Positions 34,271 to 43,524 of a DNA stretch of 64,000 bases are shown here, piece by piece. Every line of letters starts with the position of its first letter. Positions within the stretch are counted from its first letter, which is position 1. The notes beneath the pieces were generated by a model. That model had not been told where the DNA came from. It made no database searches and saw only the letters and a list, made by a program, of their open reading frames with translations. The stretch is from Cyclobacterium sp. SYSU L10401 (GTDB lineage: Bacteria; Bacteroidota; Bacteroidia; Cytophagales; Cyclobacteriaceae): positions 55,301 through 119,300 of the forward strand of contig NZ_WOFO01000013.1 of assembly GCF_010993705.1 (NCBI RefSeq), given 5' to 3'. Position numbers and translations under genes: made by a program.

Positions 34271-34904
34271 TTTGTACCCCACTACTGGTACCAATCCGAT
34301 CTGCTCCGGATTCGATCATTTCAAGGGCCTGATCAAGGGTTTTGATGCCTCCACTTGCTTTGATGCCTACCTGGCTGGGCAGGTATTGCCGCATCTGTTT
34401 AATAGTGGCGGCTTTTGCACCCTCTGGAGCGAAGCCTGTAGATGTTTTGACAAAGTCCACTCCGGCATCCCTACATAGGGTACAGGCATCACGCAATTCT
34501 TCCTCATCCAGATAGGCTGTTTCCACAATTACCTTCAGAAACCGTTCTTCCTCATGGCAGCACTTGGCCAACTGGGCCAATTCTATTTTAGGCCAGTTCA
34601 TGCCAGATTTAAAAGCGGATAGCGCCCAGACCACGTCCAATTCATCTGCTCCATCACTGATGGCCTGTTGCGTTTCAAATACCTTGGTTTGAGTCATGCC
34701 ATATCCCAATGGAAAACCGATAACCGTCACCACTTGAATGTCCTCCCCTGACAGTTCCCGCTTTACCTTCTTTACCCAAAAAGGAGGTACGCAAATACCC
34801 CTGAACTGGTATTTTCTGGCCTGGTCTGTCAACAATCTTATCGCCCGCTCATCCACTGTAGGATGCAAGGCCGTGTGTTCAATATATCGATGCAAATTTT
34901 TCAT
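34236..34904 (-). CDS. deoC: Deoxyribose-phosphate aldolase
   Basis: Cleaves 2-deoxyribose-5-phosphate to glyceraldehyde-3-phosphate and acetaldehyde in nucleoside catabolism. 222 aa TIM barrel. The Schiff-base lysine is K153 (DFVKTSTGF), the proton-relay lysine K182 (IKASGGI), and D90 is in ADELDVVW. The 3' end overlaps the convergent transporter gene by 35 bases. Confidence 0.94.
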   Translation of the reverse strand: MKNLHRYIEHTALHPTVDERAIRLLTDQARKYQFRGICVPPFWVKKVKRELSGEDIQVVTVIGFPLGYGMTQTKVFETQQAISDGADELDVVWALSAFKSGMNWPKIELAQLAKCCHEEERFLKVIVETAYLDEEELRDACTLCRDAGVDFVKTSTGFAPEGAKAATIKQMRQYLPSQVGIKASGGIKTLDQALEMIESGADRIGTSSGVQIMDAYLGDQSE

Positions 34905-34936
34905 TAGTCAATCAAATTGTGGATATTCGTGTGTTT

Positions 34937-35524
34937 ATGGAATACTTGATCCTCGGCCTGGGCTGGTTGTTTTTCTATGTCAGCCATACCTTCCTGGCAA
35001 GCCTCAATATAAAAAGAAAAATCAAAGCCTGGATGGGTAATGGGTACAAATGGTATCGATTGTGCTATAGTCTGTTTGCGACCCTCACCTTCTTTGCCCT
35101 TTTGCTTTTTGCAGGAAGCATCGATCCCCTTTGGTTGTTTGTTTCGACCAACTGGACTACCTATCTGGGTTTTATGCTGGCCACCTTTGGAACCATCATT
35201 GCCATGAAAAGCATGAAAGGGGTCTCTACAGGCAAGTTTATCGGGCTAAAGCCACATGATGACCTGAAGGAAAAACAACCGCTGATCACCGGGGGATGGT
35301 ACCAATACATGCGGCACCCTCTCTATGCAGGCCTGATCCTCATCTTTTTAGGATACCTGTTCTACTTACCCAATCTGGCCTCTCTGATCCATCTGCTGGC
35401 ACTTTTGTTCTACCTTCCTTTTGGCATTTACCATGAAGAAAGAAAGCTACTGGAACAGTATGGTGAAAGTTATGCCAACTACCAAAACAAGGTTCCCCCA
35501 CTCCTACCCCGATTCAAAATATGA
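34937..35524 (+). CDS. NnrU/isoprenylcysteine-methyltransferase-like membrane protein
   Basis: About five membrane segments, ending with the ICMT/PEMT-type S-adenosylmethionine motif (YMRHPLYAGLILIFLG ... HEERKLLEQYGESYANYQ). I start at ATG 34937; a GTG 18 bases upstream would extend a charged stretch. The protein substrate or lipid is unknown. It overlaps the next small gene by 4 bases (ATGA). Confidence 0.8.
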   Translation: MEYLILGLGWLFFYVSHTFLASLNIKRKIKAWMGNGYKWYRLCYSLFATLTFFALLLFAGSIDPLWLFVSTNWTTYLGFMLATFGTIIAMKSMKGVSTGKFIGLKPHDDLKEKQPLITGGWYQYMRHPLYAGLILIFLGYLFYLPNLASLIHLLALLFYLPFGIYHEERKLLEQYGESYANYQNKVPPLLPRFKI

Positions 35525-35706
35525 ATGAACTTATCCTATATTCCGTCCTCTTACTCCTGGTATTGACCCACCTGGTATTGGCCAGCCTGCTGTACAGAAA
35601 AATCAACAAAGACACCCGGCTCGACTTCCATGAAAAAAATGACTGGCGCCTGAAAGCCCTGATATTTCCCGCCTACTATTGGTTTAAGTATAAAAAACAA
35701 ACCTAA
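35521..35706 (+). CDS. 61-aa single-TM protein
   Basis: One N-terminal membrane segment (LILYSVLLLLVLTHLVLAS) and a basic, aromatic C-terminal tail (AYYWFKYKKQT). Translationally coupled to the upstream methyltransferase-like gene by ATGA overlap, so probably a real small partner. No family is recognised. Confidence 0.6.
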   Translation: MNELILYSVLLLLVLTHLVLASLLYRKINKDTRLDFHEKNDWRLKALIFPAYYWFKYKKQT

Positions 35707-35849
35707 ACTCCTGATTCTTTTCCAGGAAATAGCATTGACCTCAGGAAAGGTTCCAATCCACCAAACCGATTAAAATCTAAGGTATCCGGAAAAACCATTC
35801 ATTTCCCGCCATTTTCCCAAATTCCAATTTCAGAAAGTTCTCCACAAAA

Positions 35850-35874
35850 AAAGCCCACCTGTGCAGTGGGCTTT
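35850..35874. terminator. Bidirectional terminator
   Basis: AAAGCCCAC pairs with GTGGGCTTT around a 7-base loop. It is placed between convergent genes, with A- and T-runs on both sides. Confidence 0.8.
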
Positions 35875-35899
35875 GATTAAATTGAAGGCAGCGATGGTT

Positions 35900-36460
35900 T
35901 TAAATGGCCCAGGCTTTGTCTCCTTTTTTGTACTCCATACAAGGGTCATACCTTCCCGGAGTTTCCACAAAACGCAAGGCCTGTGTAGCACCAATTTCTG
36001 AGGTAAAGTAACCCAAGAGGGTCAAATCCTTGATCATCAGAATATATTTTGCTTCTTCGTTGTTATCAGCATTCTGATCCATGGCAGCTTTATTAAGCTG
36101 GTTCAGAAAAGCTGTCCTTTCTTCCACAGAAGCCTCCATAAAATCTTTGCCTACTTCAGATTTAAAATTGCTTTTCAGGCTATTGAGACCATTGATAAAG
36201 CTTTTTTGTTGTTCCTCTGTGTAGGTATCTTTGACCATCATCGCCATAAAAGATCCGATGCCGGCTGCTTTGGCTCCCGGGGTATCCGTTGCAGGAATGA
36301 TGGCTTCTCCGATTTCGTCCATGTAGGCCAATTCCTCCTCCGAGAAATCCAATCCTTCGATTTGCTTTTCGGGCGCACAACCGGTGAGGATTACATTGGC
36401 CCCTACCATGGTACCTCCCATCATGAGAACCACACTCTTGAGGGCCTCTCTTCTGTTCAT
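35900..36460 (-). CDS. Gluconate 2-dehydrogenase subunit 3 family protein (GMC small subunit)
   Basis: Small helper subunit for a GMC dehydrogenase, likely exported with it. The start at 36460 gives MNRREALKSVVLMMGG, a Tat-type leader (NRREALK) followed by a lipobox-like LTGC. The gluconate-2-DH subunit-3 fold is suggested by ELAYMDEIGEAIIPATDTPGAKAAG and FMAMMVKDTY. 28 bases downstream of the GMC gene and in the same operon. In three-subunit FAD sugar dehydrogenases this subunit is required for maturation and export; that role is inferred here. Confidence 0.88.
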   Translation of the reverse strand: MNRREALKSVVLMMGGTMVGANVILTGCAPEKQIEGLDFSEEELAYMDEIGEAIIPATDTPGAKAAGIGSFMAMMVKDTYTEEQQKSFINGLNSLKSNFKSEVGKDFMEASVEERTAFLNQLNKAAMDQNADNNEEAKYILMIKDLTLLGYFTSEIGATQALRFVETPGRYDPCMEYKKGDKAWAI

Positions 36461-36488
36461 TATAGTCATCTTGATTCTTTTTTGGGTT

Positions 36489-38168
36489 TTACAAATTACC
36501 TTTCTTCAGTTCTTCCACAGCAAAACTCGCCGCTCTGGCTGTCATGGCCATGTAAGTCAGCGAAGGGTTTTGGGCTGCGGCAGAAACCATGGCTGCACCG
36601 TCTGTCACAAAGACATTTTTGGCGTCCCATACCTGATTGTTGCCATTCAAAACAGAAGACTTGGGATCTCTCCCCATCCTTGCTGTACCCATTTCATGGA
36701 TTCCTTGTCCGAAGGTATATCCATTGTCATACGTGCTTACATTTTTAACTCCGGCAGCTTCCAACATTTCTGCAGCATCGTTCATCATGTCCACCCGCAT
36801 TTTCTCTTCATTATCCCGGATGGCTGCATCCATTTCCAAAACATACATCCCCCATTTATCCTTCTCAGTTTTACTGAGCTTGATGGTATTGTCGTGGTAA
36901 GGAAGGATTTCTCCAAAGGCAGTCATGCCCAAGGTCCAGGCTCCTGGTTCGGTAAGCTCTGCCTTTAAAGGAGCTCCAAAATCCAGCTCAGCGACGGTTC
37001 TGCTCCATCCCTGTCTGCTGGCTCCTCCCTGATAACCAAATCCCCGGACATAATCCCTGCTTTCATTACCCACATTCCTGTACCGGGGTACATAGAAGCC
37101 ACCCGGCCTTCTGCCAAAGTAATACTTATCCTCATAGCCTTCTACGGTGCCATTGGCTCCCAGACGGAAGTGGTGGTCCATTACATTGTGGCCCAACTCA
37201 CCGGAACTGCTGCCAAGACCTTCCGGCCAGATATCGGTAGCAGATCGCATCAATACTGCCGTGGAATTGAAGGCTGACGCACAAAGAAAAACTATTTTGG
37301 CATCGAATTCATAAGTCTCGTTGGTTTCTCCGTCAATGATCTCCACTCCGGTAGCCTTTTTGCTGTCCTTGTCATACAGGACCCTGGTAACAATCGACCA
37401 TGGCCGAAGTGTCAGGTTTCCTGTGGCTTCAGCCGCAGGAAGTGTAGAAGACTGTGTACTGAAGTAGCCCCCAAAAGGACATCCCAAAGAGCATTTGTTT
37501 CGGTACTGACAACCCGGTCTGCCCGGAAGGGGCTGTGTAATATTGGCCACCCGGGCATTGGTCATTACCCTGGATCCATCAAAGTGATTTTTCAGCCGCT
37601 CTGCTACATCCTTTTCTACGCAGTTTAAAGGAATAGCCGGCATAAATTCTCCGTCAGGTAAGATATCCAAACCATCCTTGTTACCGGAGATACCGGCAAA
37701 TTTCTCTACATAACTGTACCAGGGCGCCAGGTCTTTGTAGCGTATGGGCCAATCCACGGCGATGCCTTGTTTGGCATTGGCCTCAAAATCTATGTCTGCC
37801 CAACGGTAACTTTGCCGTCCCCAGAGCAGGGAACGACCCCCTACCTGATAGCCCCTAAACCAGGTAAATGGTTTCTTCTCTATATATGGAGAGTCATCTT
37901 CATGTGCCCACCAGTCCAGATTGAGTTCGTTCAGCACATAATCCCTCCGCAGGTTAGGATGGTTCTCCAACATTTCAATGGTTCTCCTACCCCTGTGTGG
38001 AATTTCCCAGGGTGCTTTGGTTGCATTTTTATAGTCCTGTACATGTTTGACATCAGGTCCCCTCTCCAAAAGAAGGACTTTCAAACCCTTCTCAGTCAGT
38101 TCTTTTGCTGCCCATCCGCCGCTGATTCCGGAACCAACGACAATAGCGTCATAACTTTGATTAGCCAT
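36489..38168 (-). CDS. GMC-family FAD oxidoreductase (probable glycoside/sugar dehydrogenase)
   Basis: Oxidises a sugar or polyol hydroxyl using FAD. 559 aa. The N-terminal Rossmann motif is VVGSGISGGWAAKEL (residues 10-24). Four Cys in QYRNKCSLGCPFGGYFS resemble the Cys-rich loop of membrane-type sugar dehydrogenases. The C-terminal GMC region includes QGIHEMGTARMG (catalytic His region) and VTDGAAMVSAAAQNPSLTYMA. No own signal peptide, consistent with hitch-hiking export on the Tat-bearing small subunit. Operon: MFS gene upstream, subunit 3 downstream. Confidence 0.92.
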   Translation of the reverse strand: MANQSYDAIVVGSGISGGWAAKELTEKGLKVLLLERGPDVKHVQDYKNATKAPWEIPHRGRRTIEMLENHPNLRRDYVLNELNLDWWAHEDDSPYIEKKPFTWFRGYQVGGRSLLWGRQSYRWADIDFEANAKQGIAVDWPIRYKDLAPWYSYVEKFAGISGNKDGLDILPDGEFMPAIPLNCVEKDVAERLKNHFDGSRVMTNARVANITQPLPGRPGCQYRNKCSLGCPFGGYFSTQSSTLPAAEATGNLTLRPWSIVTRVLYDKDSKKATGVEIIDGETNETYEFDAKIVFLCASAFNSTAVLMRSATDIWPEGLGSSSGELGHNVMDHHFRLGANGTVEGYEDKYYFGRRPGGFYVPRYRNVGNESRDYVRGFGYQGGASRQGWSRTVAELDFGAPLKAELTEPGAWTLGMTAFGEILPYHDNTIKLSKTEKDKWGMYVLEMDAAIRDNEEKMRVDMMNDAAEMLEAAGVKNVSTYDNGYTFGQGIHEMGTARMGRDPKSSVLNGNNQVWDAKNVFVTDGAAMVSAAAQNPSLTYMAMTARAASFAVEELKKGNL

Positions 38169-38295
38169 ATATATAAATTGTTTATTTTAGGTGTTGCAAT
38201 ACTATTGATATTTTTAAAGAATTCGTATGATTTTATCCTTTTACTCTTTTTATTCCACGCTATTTATAAATACTCTAAATTATTTTATCCATGAT

Positions 38296-39576
38296 TTACT
38301 CCGTAGATAACTCCCTGGATTGCTGAATGTTTTTCCTGTCCCGGCGAAGGGCATTGGCCTTCCTGAAGTCATTGTCTTTGAAAAAAATCACAAACAATAT
38401 GGTGACAATGAACGCAATTCCTGAGGGTATCAGCCAGATTTTTTTCCAATCGTGTACACCGTCGGCAAAATACAAATCAGAAACAAAGCCCGCAATCCAA
38501 AAACCAATCAACATCCCTACGCCATAAGTGGCCAGGGTGATCAGGCCCTGAGCCGCACTTTTGTATTTAGGACCTGCTTTGGAGTCCGTATAAATCTGAC
38601 CTGATACAAAGAAGAAATCATAACAGATCCCATGCAGGGCAATACCGATAATCAGCAGGTAAGTCCCCTCTCCGGCATCCCCAAAAGCAAAAAAGACATA
38701 GCGCACCACCCAGGCCAGCATGCCTACCACAAGGGTGACTTTTAAGCCAAATTTCCTGAAAAAGAAAGGCATCAGCAAAAGAAACAATACTTCTGATACT
38801 TGCCCGATGGTCATTTTGCCAGTAGGATTAGAAAGCCCCACCTCAGAAAGGAAAGGATTGGCATTCTGGTAATAAAAGGCCAGCGGAATACAGATCAAAA
38901 CTGAGGAAATAAAGAAGATGGCAAAATCTTTGTCTTTTAGTAACTTCAGGGCATCCAAACCCAGCAATTCGGAAATGGATTGCTTTTCATTACTTCTTGC
39001 GGCCGGAGGAGTGGCGGGTAAGGAAAAAGCAAAAAGCCCCAGAACCAGCGAAGAAACAGAAGACATCAGAAAAGTATTGCGCAGCATACCCTCTCCAATC
39101 GCAGCTGAGCTGTCCCAGACAAAGAAAAAACTGATCATCAGACCGGAAGCTATCCAACCAATGGTACCCCAAACCCTGATGCTGCTAAACTCTTTGGAAG
39201 GATCCTTCATTTGGCTGAAAGAGACGGAATTGACCAGGGCCAGGGTAGGCATGTAAATCAGCATGTAAAGGAATACATAGGGATAGAAGGCAGCAAAACT
39301 GTCTGAAATAAACATCAGGTACATCAGCACTGCCCCCAGTAAATGCAAAATACCCAGAATCTTTTCCGCATTGAAATACCTGTCAGCTATCAAACCTATC
39401 ACAAAAGGTGCAATGATGGCCCCAAATGACTGGGTAGAAAAGGCGGCCGCCAGTTGGGCCCCATTTGCCTCCAGATTATTACCCAAAAAAGTACCCAAAG
39501 TAACATACCAGGAGCCCCAGACAAAAAACTCCAGAAACATCATCAGGGAAAGCTTAAATCGGTTATTGGTCGTCAT
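38296..39576 (-). CDS. MFS transporter, nucleoside:H+ symporter (NupG/XapB)-like
   Basis: 426 aa with 12 membrane segments. The start LSLMMFLEFFVWGSWYVTLG and GAIIAPFVIGLIADRYF match the nucleoside:H+ symporter branch of MFS. Members near GMC and DUF1080 genes in Bacteroidota may carry sugars or keto-sugars instead of nucleosides. First gene of the MFS-GMC-subunit 3 operon, divergent from the Gfo/Idh/MocA operon, with 237 bases between. Confidence 0.88.
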   Translation of the reverse strand: MTTNNRFKLSLMMFLEFFVWGSWYVTLGTFLGNNLEANGAQLAAAFSTQSFGAIIAPFVIGLIADRYFNAEKILGILHLLGAVLMYLMFISDSFAAFYPYVFLYMLIYMPTLALVNSVSFSQMKDPSKEFSSIRVWGTIGWIASGLMISFFFVWDSSAAIGEGMLRNTFLMSSVSSLVLGLFAFSLPATPPAARSNEKQSISELLGLDALKLLKDKDFAIFFISSVLICIPLAFYYQNANPFLSEVGLSNPTGKMTIGQVSEVLFLLLMPFFFRKFGLKVTLVVGMLAWVVRYVFFAFGDAGEGTYLLIIGIALHGICYDFFFVSGQIYTDSKAGPKYKSAAQGLITLATYGVGMLIGFWIAGFVSDLYFADGVHDWKKIWLIPSGIAFIVTILFVIFFKDNDFRKANALRRDRKNIQQSRELSTE

Positions 39577-39813
39577 GTTTATACAGGATTATAGTTTCTG
39601 TCGGGGGTAATCAGCCTTCAAACTATTGTGGGATTTATTTAAATTTAAGCCAATTTAATGTAAATTTATCATTTCAGAAAGTGAGAGAGCTAATCTCAGT
39701 CTGGCATTTGGGTATTTTAATTCAAGCAGACATGCATTGCATTTCTTACACCTGAAAATAAATATAGAAGTTTAAATCGAACTAAAAAAACCAGTAAACC
39801 AAAGATCAGAATA

Positions 39814-40980
39814 ATGAGCAACAGAAAACTTAAAATGGGGATGATAGGTGGTGGTCCGGGCTCTTTTATAGGAGCCGTACACAGGATATCAGCTGCCATG
39901 GACGGAATCATTGAACTGGCTGCAGGAGCTTTTAGCAGCAATCCCGAAAAGTCTGCTGAAACAGGCAAAGAACTATTTTTGCCTGCCGAAAGGGTATATG
40001 GATCCTACGATGAAATGTTTGCCAAAGAAAAGCAATTACCCGAGGAGGAAAGAATAGATTTTGTCGCCATCGTTACCCCCAATCATGTGCATTTTGATCC
40101 TACCAAAAAAGCTTTGGAAAATGGCTTCCATGTGGTATTGGATAAGCCCATGACTTTTAATTACGAGGAAGCCAAAACACTCAATAAAATTATTGAAGAG
40201 ACCGGTCTTCTATTTTGTCTGACCCATACTTACACCGGATATCCCATGGTCAAAGAAGCAAGGCACCTAATAGCTACCGGGGTATTGGGTAAGATCAGAA
40301 AAGTTTATGTAGAATATCCACAAGGCTGGCTCTGGACCTCTCTGGAGAAAACGGATTACAAACAGGCCATCTGGCGAACTGATCCCAATAAAAGCGGCAT
40401 CGCCAACTGCATGGGCGATATTGGCACACACGCCTTTAATCTGGCAGAATATGTAAGTGGACTAAAGCTGACAAAGCTTTGTGCAGATTTAAACATAGTG
40501 GTGGAAGGCAGGACCCTGGACGATGATGGTGCCGTATTGTTGAAATTTGATAATGGTGCCTCAGGGGTATTGATGGCCACCCAAATTGCCTCCGGTGCAG
40601 AAAACAATATTAAGATCAGGGTGTTTGGTGATAAGGCCGGGTTGGAATGGGAGCAGGACAATGCCAATTCCCTGATCGTTAGGCATCCGGAAGCCCCGGA
40701 TCAGATTTACCGTACCGGCGGGAATATCCCCTACCTTTCTTCCTGGGCCATGGAGAATATCCGTACCCCGGGTGGGCATCCGGAAGGCTACCTGGAAGCT
40801 TTTGCCAACCTGTACCGCAATTTTGCCAGAACCTTGTATGCCAGAAAGAATGGAGAGCAGCCCTTAAAGGAATGGGAAGACTTTCCGGGAGCCGAAGATG
40901 GACTCCGAGGCATGGCTTTTGTAGAACATGTGGTGAAGAGTGGGAAATCTAACGAAAAATGGACTAAATTTGAACTTTAA
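39814..40980 (+). CDS. Gfo/Idh/MocA family oxidoreductase
   Basis: NAD(P)-dependent sugar dehydrogenase or ketoreductase, 388 aa. The nucleotide motif is GMIGGGPGSFIGAVH (about 10-24), the family signature EKP-equivalent is VVLDKPMTFNYEEA (Lys about 112), and a catalytic His motif GDIGTHAFNLAEY lies at about 206-217. No signal peptide, so cytoplasmic. First gene of an operon with a sugar isomerase (15 bases on), cytochrome c and DUF1080. In 3-keto-glycoside pathways such enzymes reduce the 3-keto-sugar or reshape it; the exact reaction here is inferred. Confidence 0.9.
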   Translation: MSNRKLKMGMIGGGPGSFIGAVHRISAAMDGIIELAAGAFSSNPEKSAETGKELFLPAERVYGSYDEMFAKEKQLPEEERIDFVAIVTPNHVHFDPTKKALENGFHVVLDKPMTFNYEEAKTLNKIIEETGLLFCLTHTYTGYPMVKEARHLIATGVLGKIRKVYVEYPQGWLWTSLEKTDYKQAIWRTDPNKSGIANCMGDIGTHAFNLAEYVSGLKLTKLCADLNIVVEGRTLDDDGAVLLKFDNGASGVLMATQIASGAENNIKIRVFGDKAGLEWEQDNANSLIVRHPEAPDQIYRTGGNIPYLSSWAMENIRTPGGHPEGYLEAFANLYRNFARTLYARKNGEQPLKEWEDFPGAEDGLRGMAFVEHVVKSGKSNEKWTKFEL

Positions 40981-40995
40981 AAAACAAAGACCCTT

Positions 40996-42051
40996 ATGAA
41001 AACCATTAAAGGACCAGCCTTATTTTTGGCGCAGTTTGCAGATGATGTAGCACCTTTTAATAACCTGAAGGACATTTGTACCTGGGCAGCAAGTATTGGG
41101 TACAAAGCGGTACAAATCCCTACCTGGGATGCCCGCCTCATTGACCTGCAGAAGGCAGCTGAAGACATGAATTATGTCAAGGAAATTCAGGCTACCGTCA
41201 AAGCTGCGGGAGTGGAAATATCCGATTTTTCTACCCACCTCCAGGGACAGCTGGTGGCCGTACATCCAGCCTATAATGAATTATTTGATGCTTTTGCCCC
41301 GGCAGAACTGGCCGGAAATCTCAAAGGAAAGCAGGAATGGGCCGTACAGCAATTGATGTGGGCAGCCAAAGCCTCCAAAAATTTTGGTATGAATACCCAT
41401 GCTACCTTTAGTGGCGCACTGATGTGGCATACCGTTTATCCATGGCCACAGCGTCCTGCAGGCCTGGTGGACACCGGATTTGAAGAATTGGCCAAAAGGT
41501 GGCTTCCCATCCTGGATGAATTTGATAAATATGGCGTAGACGTCTGTTATGAATTGCATCCGGGAGAGGACCTGCACGATGGAGTCACTTTTGAACTGTT
41601 CTTAGAAAAGGTAAACCACCACAAAAGGGCCAATATCCTGTATGATCCCAGTCACTTTGTGTTACAATGCCTGGATTACGTGGAGTTTATCGATATTTAC
41701 AAAGACAGAATCAAAATGTTTCATGTCAAGGATGCCGAATTCAACCCAACCGGCAGGCAAGGCGTCTACGGCGGCTATTCCAGTTGGGTGGAAAGAGCCG
41801 GCAGGTTCCGTTCCCTGGGAGATGGACAGGTAGATTTCAATGCCATTTTCAGCAAACTGTCTCAGTATGGTTTTGACGGTTGGGCAGTATTAGAATGGGA
41901 ATGTGCGCTGAAACACCCTGAAAACGGTGCCATCGAAGGTGCCAAATTTATCAGTGAAAAAATCATCCGGGTGACGGAGAAAACATTTGACGATTTTGCT
42001 TCTACGGGAGCGGATGAAGGATTGAACAAAAAAATATTAGGAATCAATTAA
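40996..42051 (+). CDS. Sugar phosphate isomerase/epimerase (AP-endonuclease-2 TIM barrel)
   Basis: 351 aa, no signal peptide. Metal-binding TIM-barrel residues are seen in CYELHPGEDLHDG, NILYDPSHFVLQ, MFHVKDAEF and AVLEWECAL (Glu, Asp/His, His/Asp, Glu). It acts on a free or keto sugar in the cytoplasm. It lies between the Gfo/Idh/MocA and cytochrome genes. The exact isomerisation is not determined by sequence. Confidence 0.88.
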   Translation: MKTIKGPALFLAQFADDVAPFNNLKDICTWAASIGYKAVQIPTWDARLIDLQKAAEDMNYVKEIQATVKAAGVEISDFSTHLQGQLVAVHPAYNELFDAFAPAELAGNLKGKQEWAVQQLMWAAKASKNFGMNTHATFSGALMWHTVYPWPQRPAGLVDTGFEELAKRWLPILDEFDKYGVDVCYELHPGEDLHDGVTFELFLEKVNHHKRANILYDPSHFVLQCLDYVEFIDIYKDRIKMFHVKDAEFNPTGRQGVYGGYSSWVERAGRFRSLGDGQVDFNAIFSKLSQYGFDGWAVLEWECALKHPENGAIEGAKFISEKIIRVTEKTFDDFASTGADEGLNKKILGIN

Positions 42052-42068
42052 TCTATTTATAACAAACA

Positions 42069-42503
42069 ATGAAGTTAAATATCAAGCTAAGCCTGGCTAT
42101 CCTTGCAAGTGCAATGATGGCAGTATCCTGCGGGGGTTCCGGTGGCGGAAATTCGGAATCTGAATCAACAAGCAGCACACCTACGCCTACTCCCGAACCT
42201 CCAAAAGAGGTCAATCTGGAAGAAAAGTACAAAGACGATCCCATATTTATCAAAGGGGTGGAACTGATGCAGCAAAATGACTGTCCCAGTTGCCACATGA
42301 TTGAAAGAAAAATAGTGGGTCCATCTTATGCCGATGTAGCCGCAAAATATGAGAGTACCGAAGAAAATGTAGAATTGCTTGCCGGCAGGGTCATTGCAGG
42401 TAATGTGGGTGTTTGGGGAGAAATTCCTATGCCTGCCCATCCGGCTTTGTCTGAAGAGGATGCCAAAGACATGGTAAGGTATGTACTCTTGCTAAAAAAA
42501 TAA
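42069..42503 (+). CDS. Class I cytochrome c lipoprotein
   Basis: 144 aa. A signal peptide ends in AVSCGG (Cys 21), followed by a Ser/Thr/Pro linker (about 22-48) and a small cytochrome domain with CPSCH (C72, C75, H76) and a probable Met ligand in EIPMPAHP. One haem is covalently bound in the periplasm. It probably accepts electrons from the GMC dehydrogenase; this rests on the divergent neighbour and on known three-subunit dehydrogenases. Confidence 0.92.
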   Translation: MKLNIKLSLAILASAMMAVSCGGSGGGNSESESTSSTPTPTPEPPKEVNLEEKYKDDPIFIKGVELMQQNDCPSCHMIERKIVGPSYADVAAKYESTEENVELLAGRVIAGNVGVWGEIPMPAHPALSEEDAKDMVRYVLLLKK

Positions 42504-42506
42504 ATA

Positions 42507-43244
42507 ATGCGAAAAAGAAACCTATCATTGGCGGTATTACTTTTGGCCGTATGGAGCTGTGGCCCTGCTAACCAGGAGAATACCGCGAATGAGGAAAATA
42601 TCGAGGAAATTATTGTGACGGAAGAAGAATGGATCAGCCTTTTCGATGGCAACAGCCTTACCGGCTGGACCGGATTTGGCAAAGACCAACCCGGGGAAGC
42701 CTGGGAAGCAGCGGATGGTGTGCTTTACTTTAATGCCCAGAAGAAGGAAGATGGCGCTACTGGAGGTGATTTGGTTACCAAAGAAGATTTTGGGGATTTT
42801 CACCTGGAGGTAGAATGGAAAATCTCTGAAAACGGCAATAGCGGTATCATGTTTCATGTACAGGACAATGGTGAATACGGGGCTCCCTATTTCACCGGAC
42901 CCGAATACCAATTGCTGGACAACGATGGCCACCCTGATGGAAAGATCGTCACGCACCGTACCGGAGATCTGTATGACCTGATCGAATCCACAGAGGAAGC
43001 TTCCAAACCTGTAGGGGAATGGAATAAATCAGAAATCAAAGTAGAAGACGGTCAACTGCAGTTTTTCCTGAATGGGGTAAAAACAGTAGAAACCACACTT
43101 TGGGATGATCAATGGAAAGCCATGGTGGCAGATAGCAAGTTCGCCCAATGGGAAGATTTTGCTACCTTCAAGGAGGGTAAAATCGCCTTGCAGGACCACA
43201 ATGACGATGTCTGGTTCAGAAATATCCGGATCAAAAGATTGTAG
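42507..43244 (+). CDS. DUF1080 lipoprotein (3-keto-glycoside hydrolase family)
   Basis: 245 aa. A lipoprotein leader (LLAVWSCGP) precedes one DUF1080 concanavalin-like domain (about 45-245) with the usual ISLFDGNSLTGWTGFG start, GDLVTKEDFGDFHLEVEWKI and GNSGIMFHV. DUF1080 members include 3-keto-disaccharide hydrolases, which cleave after C3 oxidation. With the GMC oxidase and Gfo/Idh/MocA enzymes next door, that role fits. 3 bases after the cytochrome stop; last gene before the terminator. Confidence 0.88.
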   Translation: MRKRNLSLAVLLLAVWSCGPANQENTANEENIEEIIVTEEEWISLFDGNSLTGWTGFGKDQPGEAWEAADGVLYFNAQKKEDGATGGDLVTKEDFGDFHLEVEWKISENGNSGIMFHVQDNGEYGAPYFTGPEYQLLDNDGHPDGKIVTHRTGDLYDLIESTEEASKPVGEWNKSEIKVEDGQLQFFLNGVKTVETTLWDDQWKAMVADSKFAQWEDFATFKEGKIALQDHNDDVWFRNIRIKRL

Positions 43245-43267
43245 TATTAGTTTTTTATTAAGAATAG

Positions 43268-43293
43268 AAAAGCCGCTGAAACCAGCGGCTTTT
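43268..43293 (+). terminator. Terminator after DUF1080 operon
   Basis: AAAAGCCGCTG pairs with CAGCGGCTTTT around AAAC, followed by a T-run. The same stem recurs after icd at 44160-44193. Confidence 0.9.
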
Positions 43294-43304
43294 TTTATGG
43301 AATG

Positions 43305-43446
43305 AAAATAATATTTCGCCATCCATTTTCAATTTTGGTAAAAAATCCCCCTACCCCCTTAGTAAGGGGGAGTTAGATACGTAGGACCTAAAGGTCACGG
43401 TATTACCGCTGGATTTAATCAGCACTTTTCAGTGGCTCCAATTCAG
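43305..43446. repeat. Left ~140-bp direct repeat flanking the DUF559 gene
   Basis: It aligns with 43986-44130: same start (AAAATAATATTT), same core TTTTGGTAAAAAATCCCCCT, same hairpin CCCCCTTAGTAAGGGGG, same ATACGTA and the same end (ATTCAG), with many scattered differences. It includes a C5/G5 hairpin at 43339-43371, whose inverted partner lies at 43468-43502. Confidence 0.75.
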
Positions 43447-43502
43447 TATTAAATCAGCACTTCAGCTATTCCCCCTTTTTAAGGGGGCAAGGGGGATTTT
43501 TA
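43339..43502. repeat. Inverted pair of C5/G5 hairpins (REP-doublet-like)
   Basis: The left unit (43339-43371) has ATCCCCCTACCCCCTTAGTAAGGGGG. The right unit (43468-43502) is its imperfect reverse complement, with CCCCCTTTTTAAGGGGG then CAAGGGGGATTTTT. Each can fold into a hairpin. About 96 bases lie between them. It ends 23 bases before the stop of the DUF559 gene. Confidence 0.65.
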
Positions 43503-43524
43503 CGAGCATTTCTAAATGTTTAGC

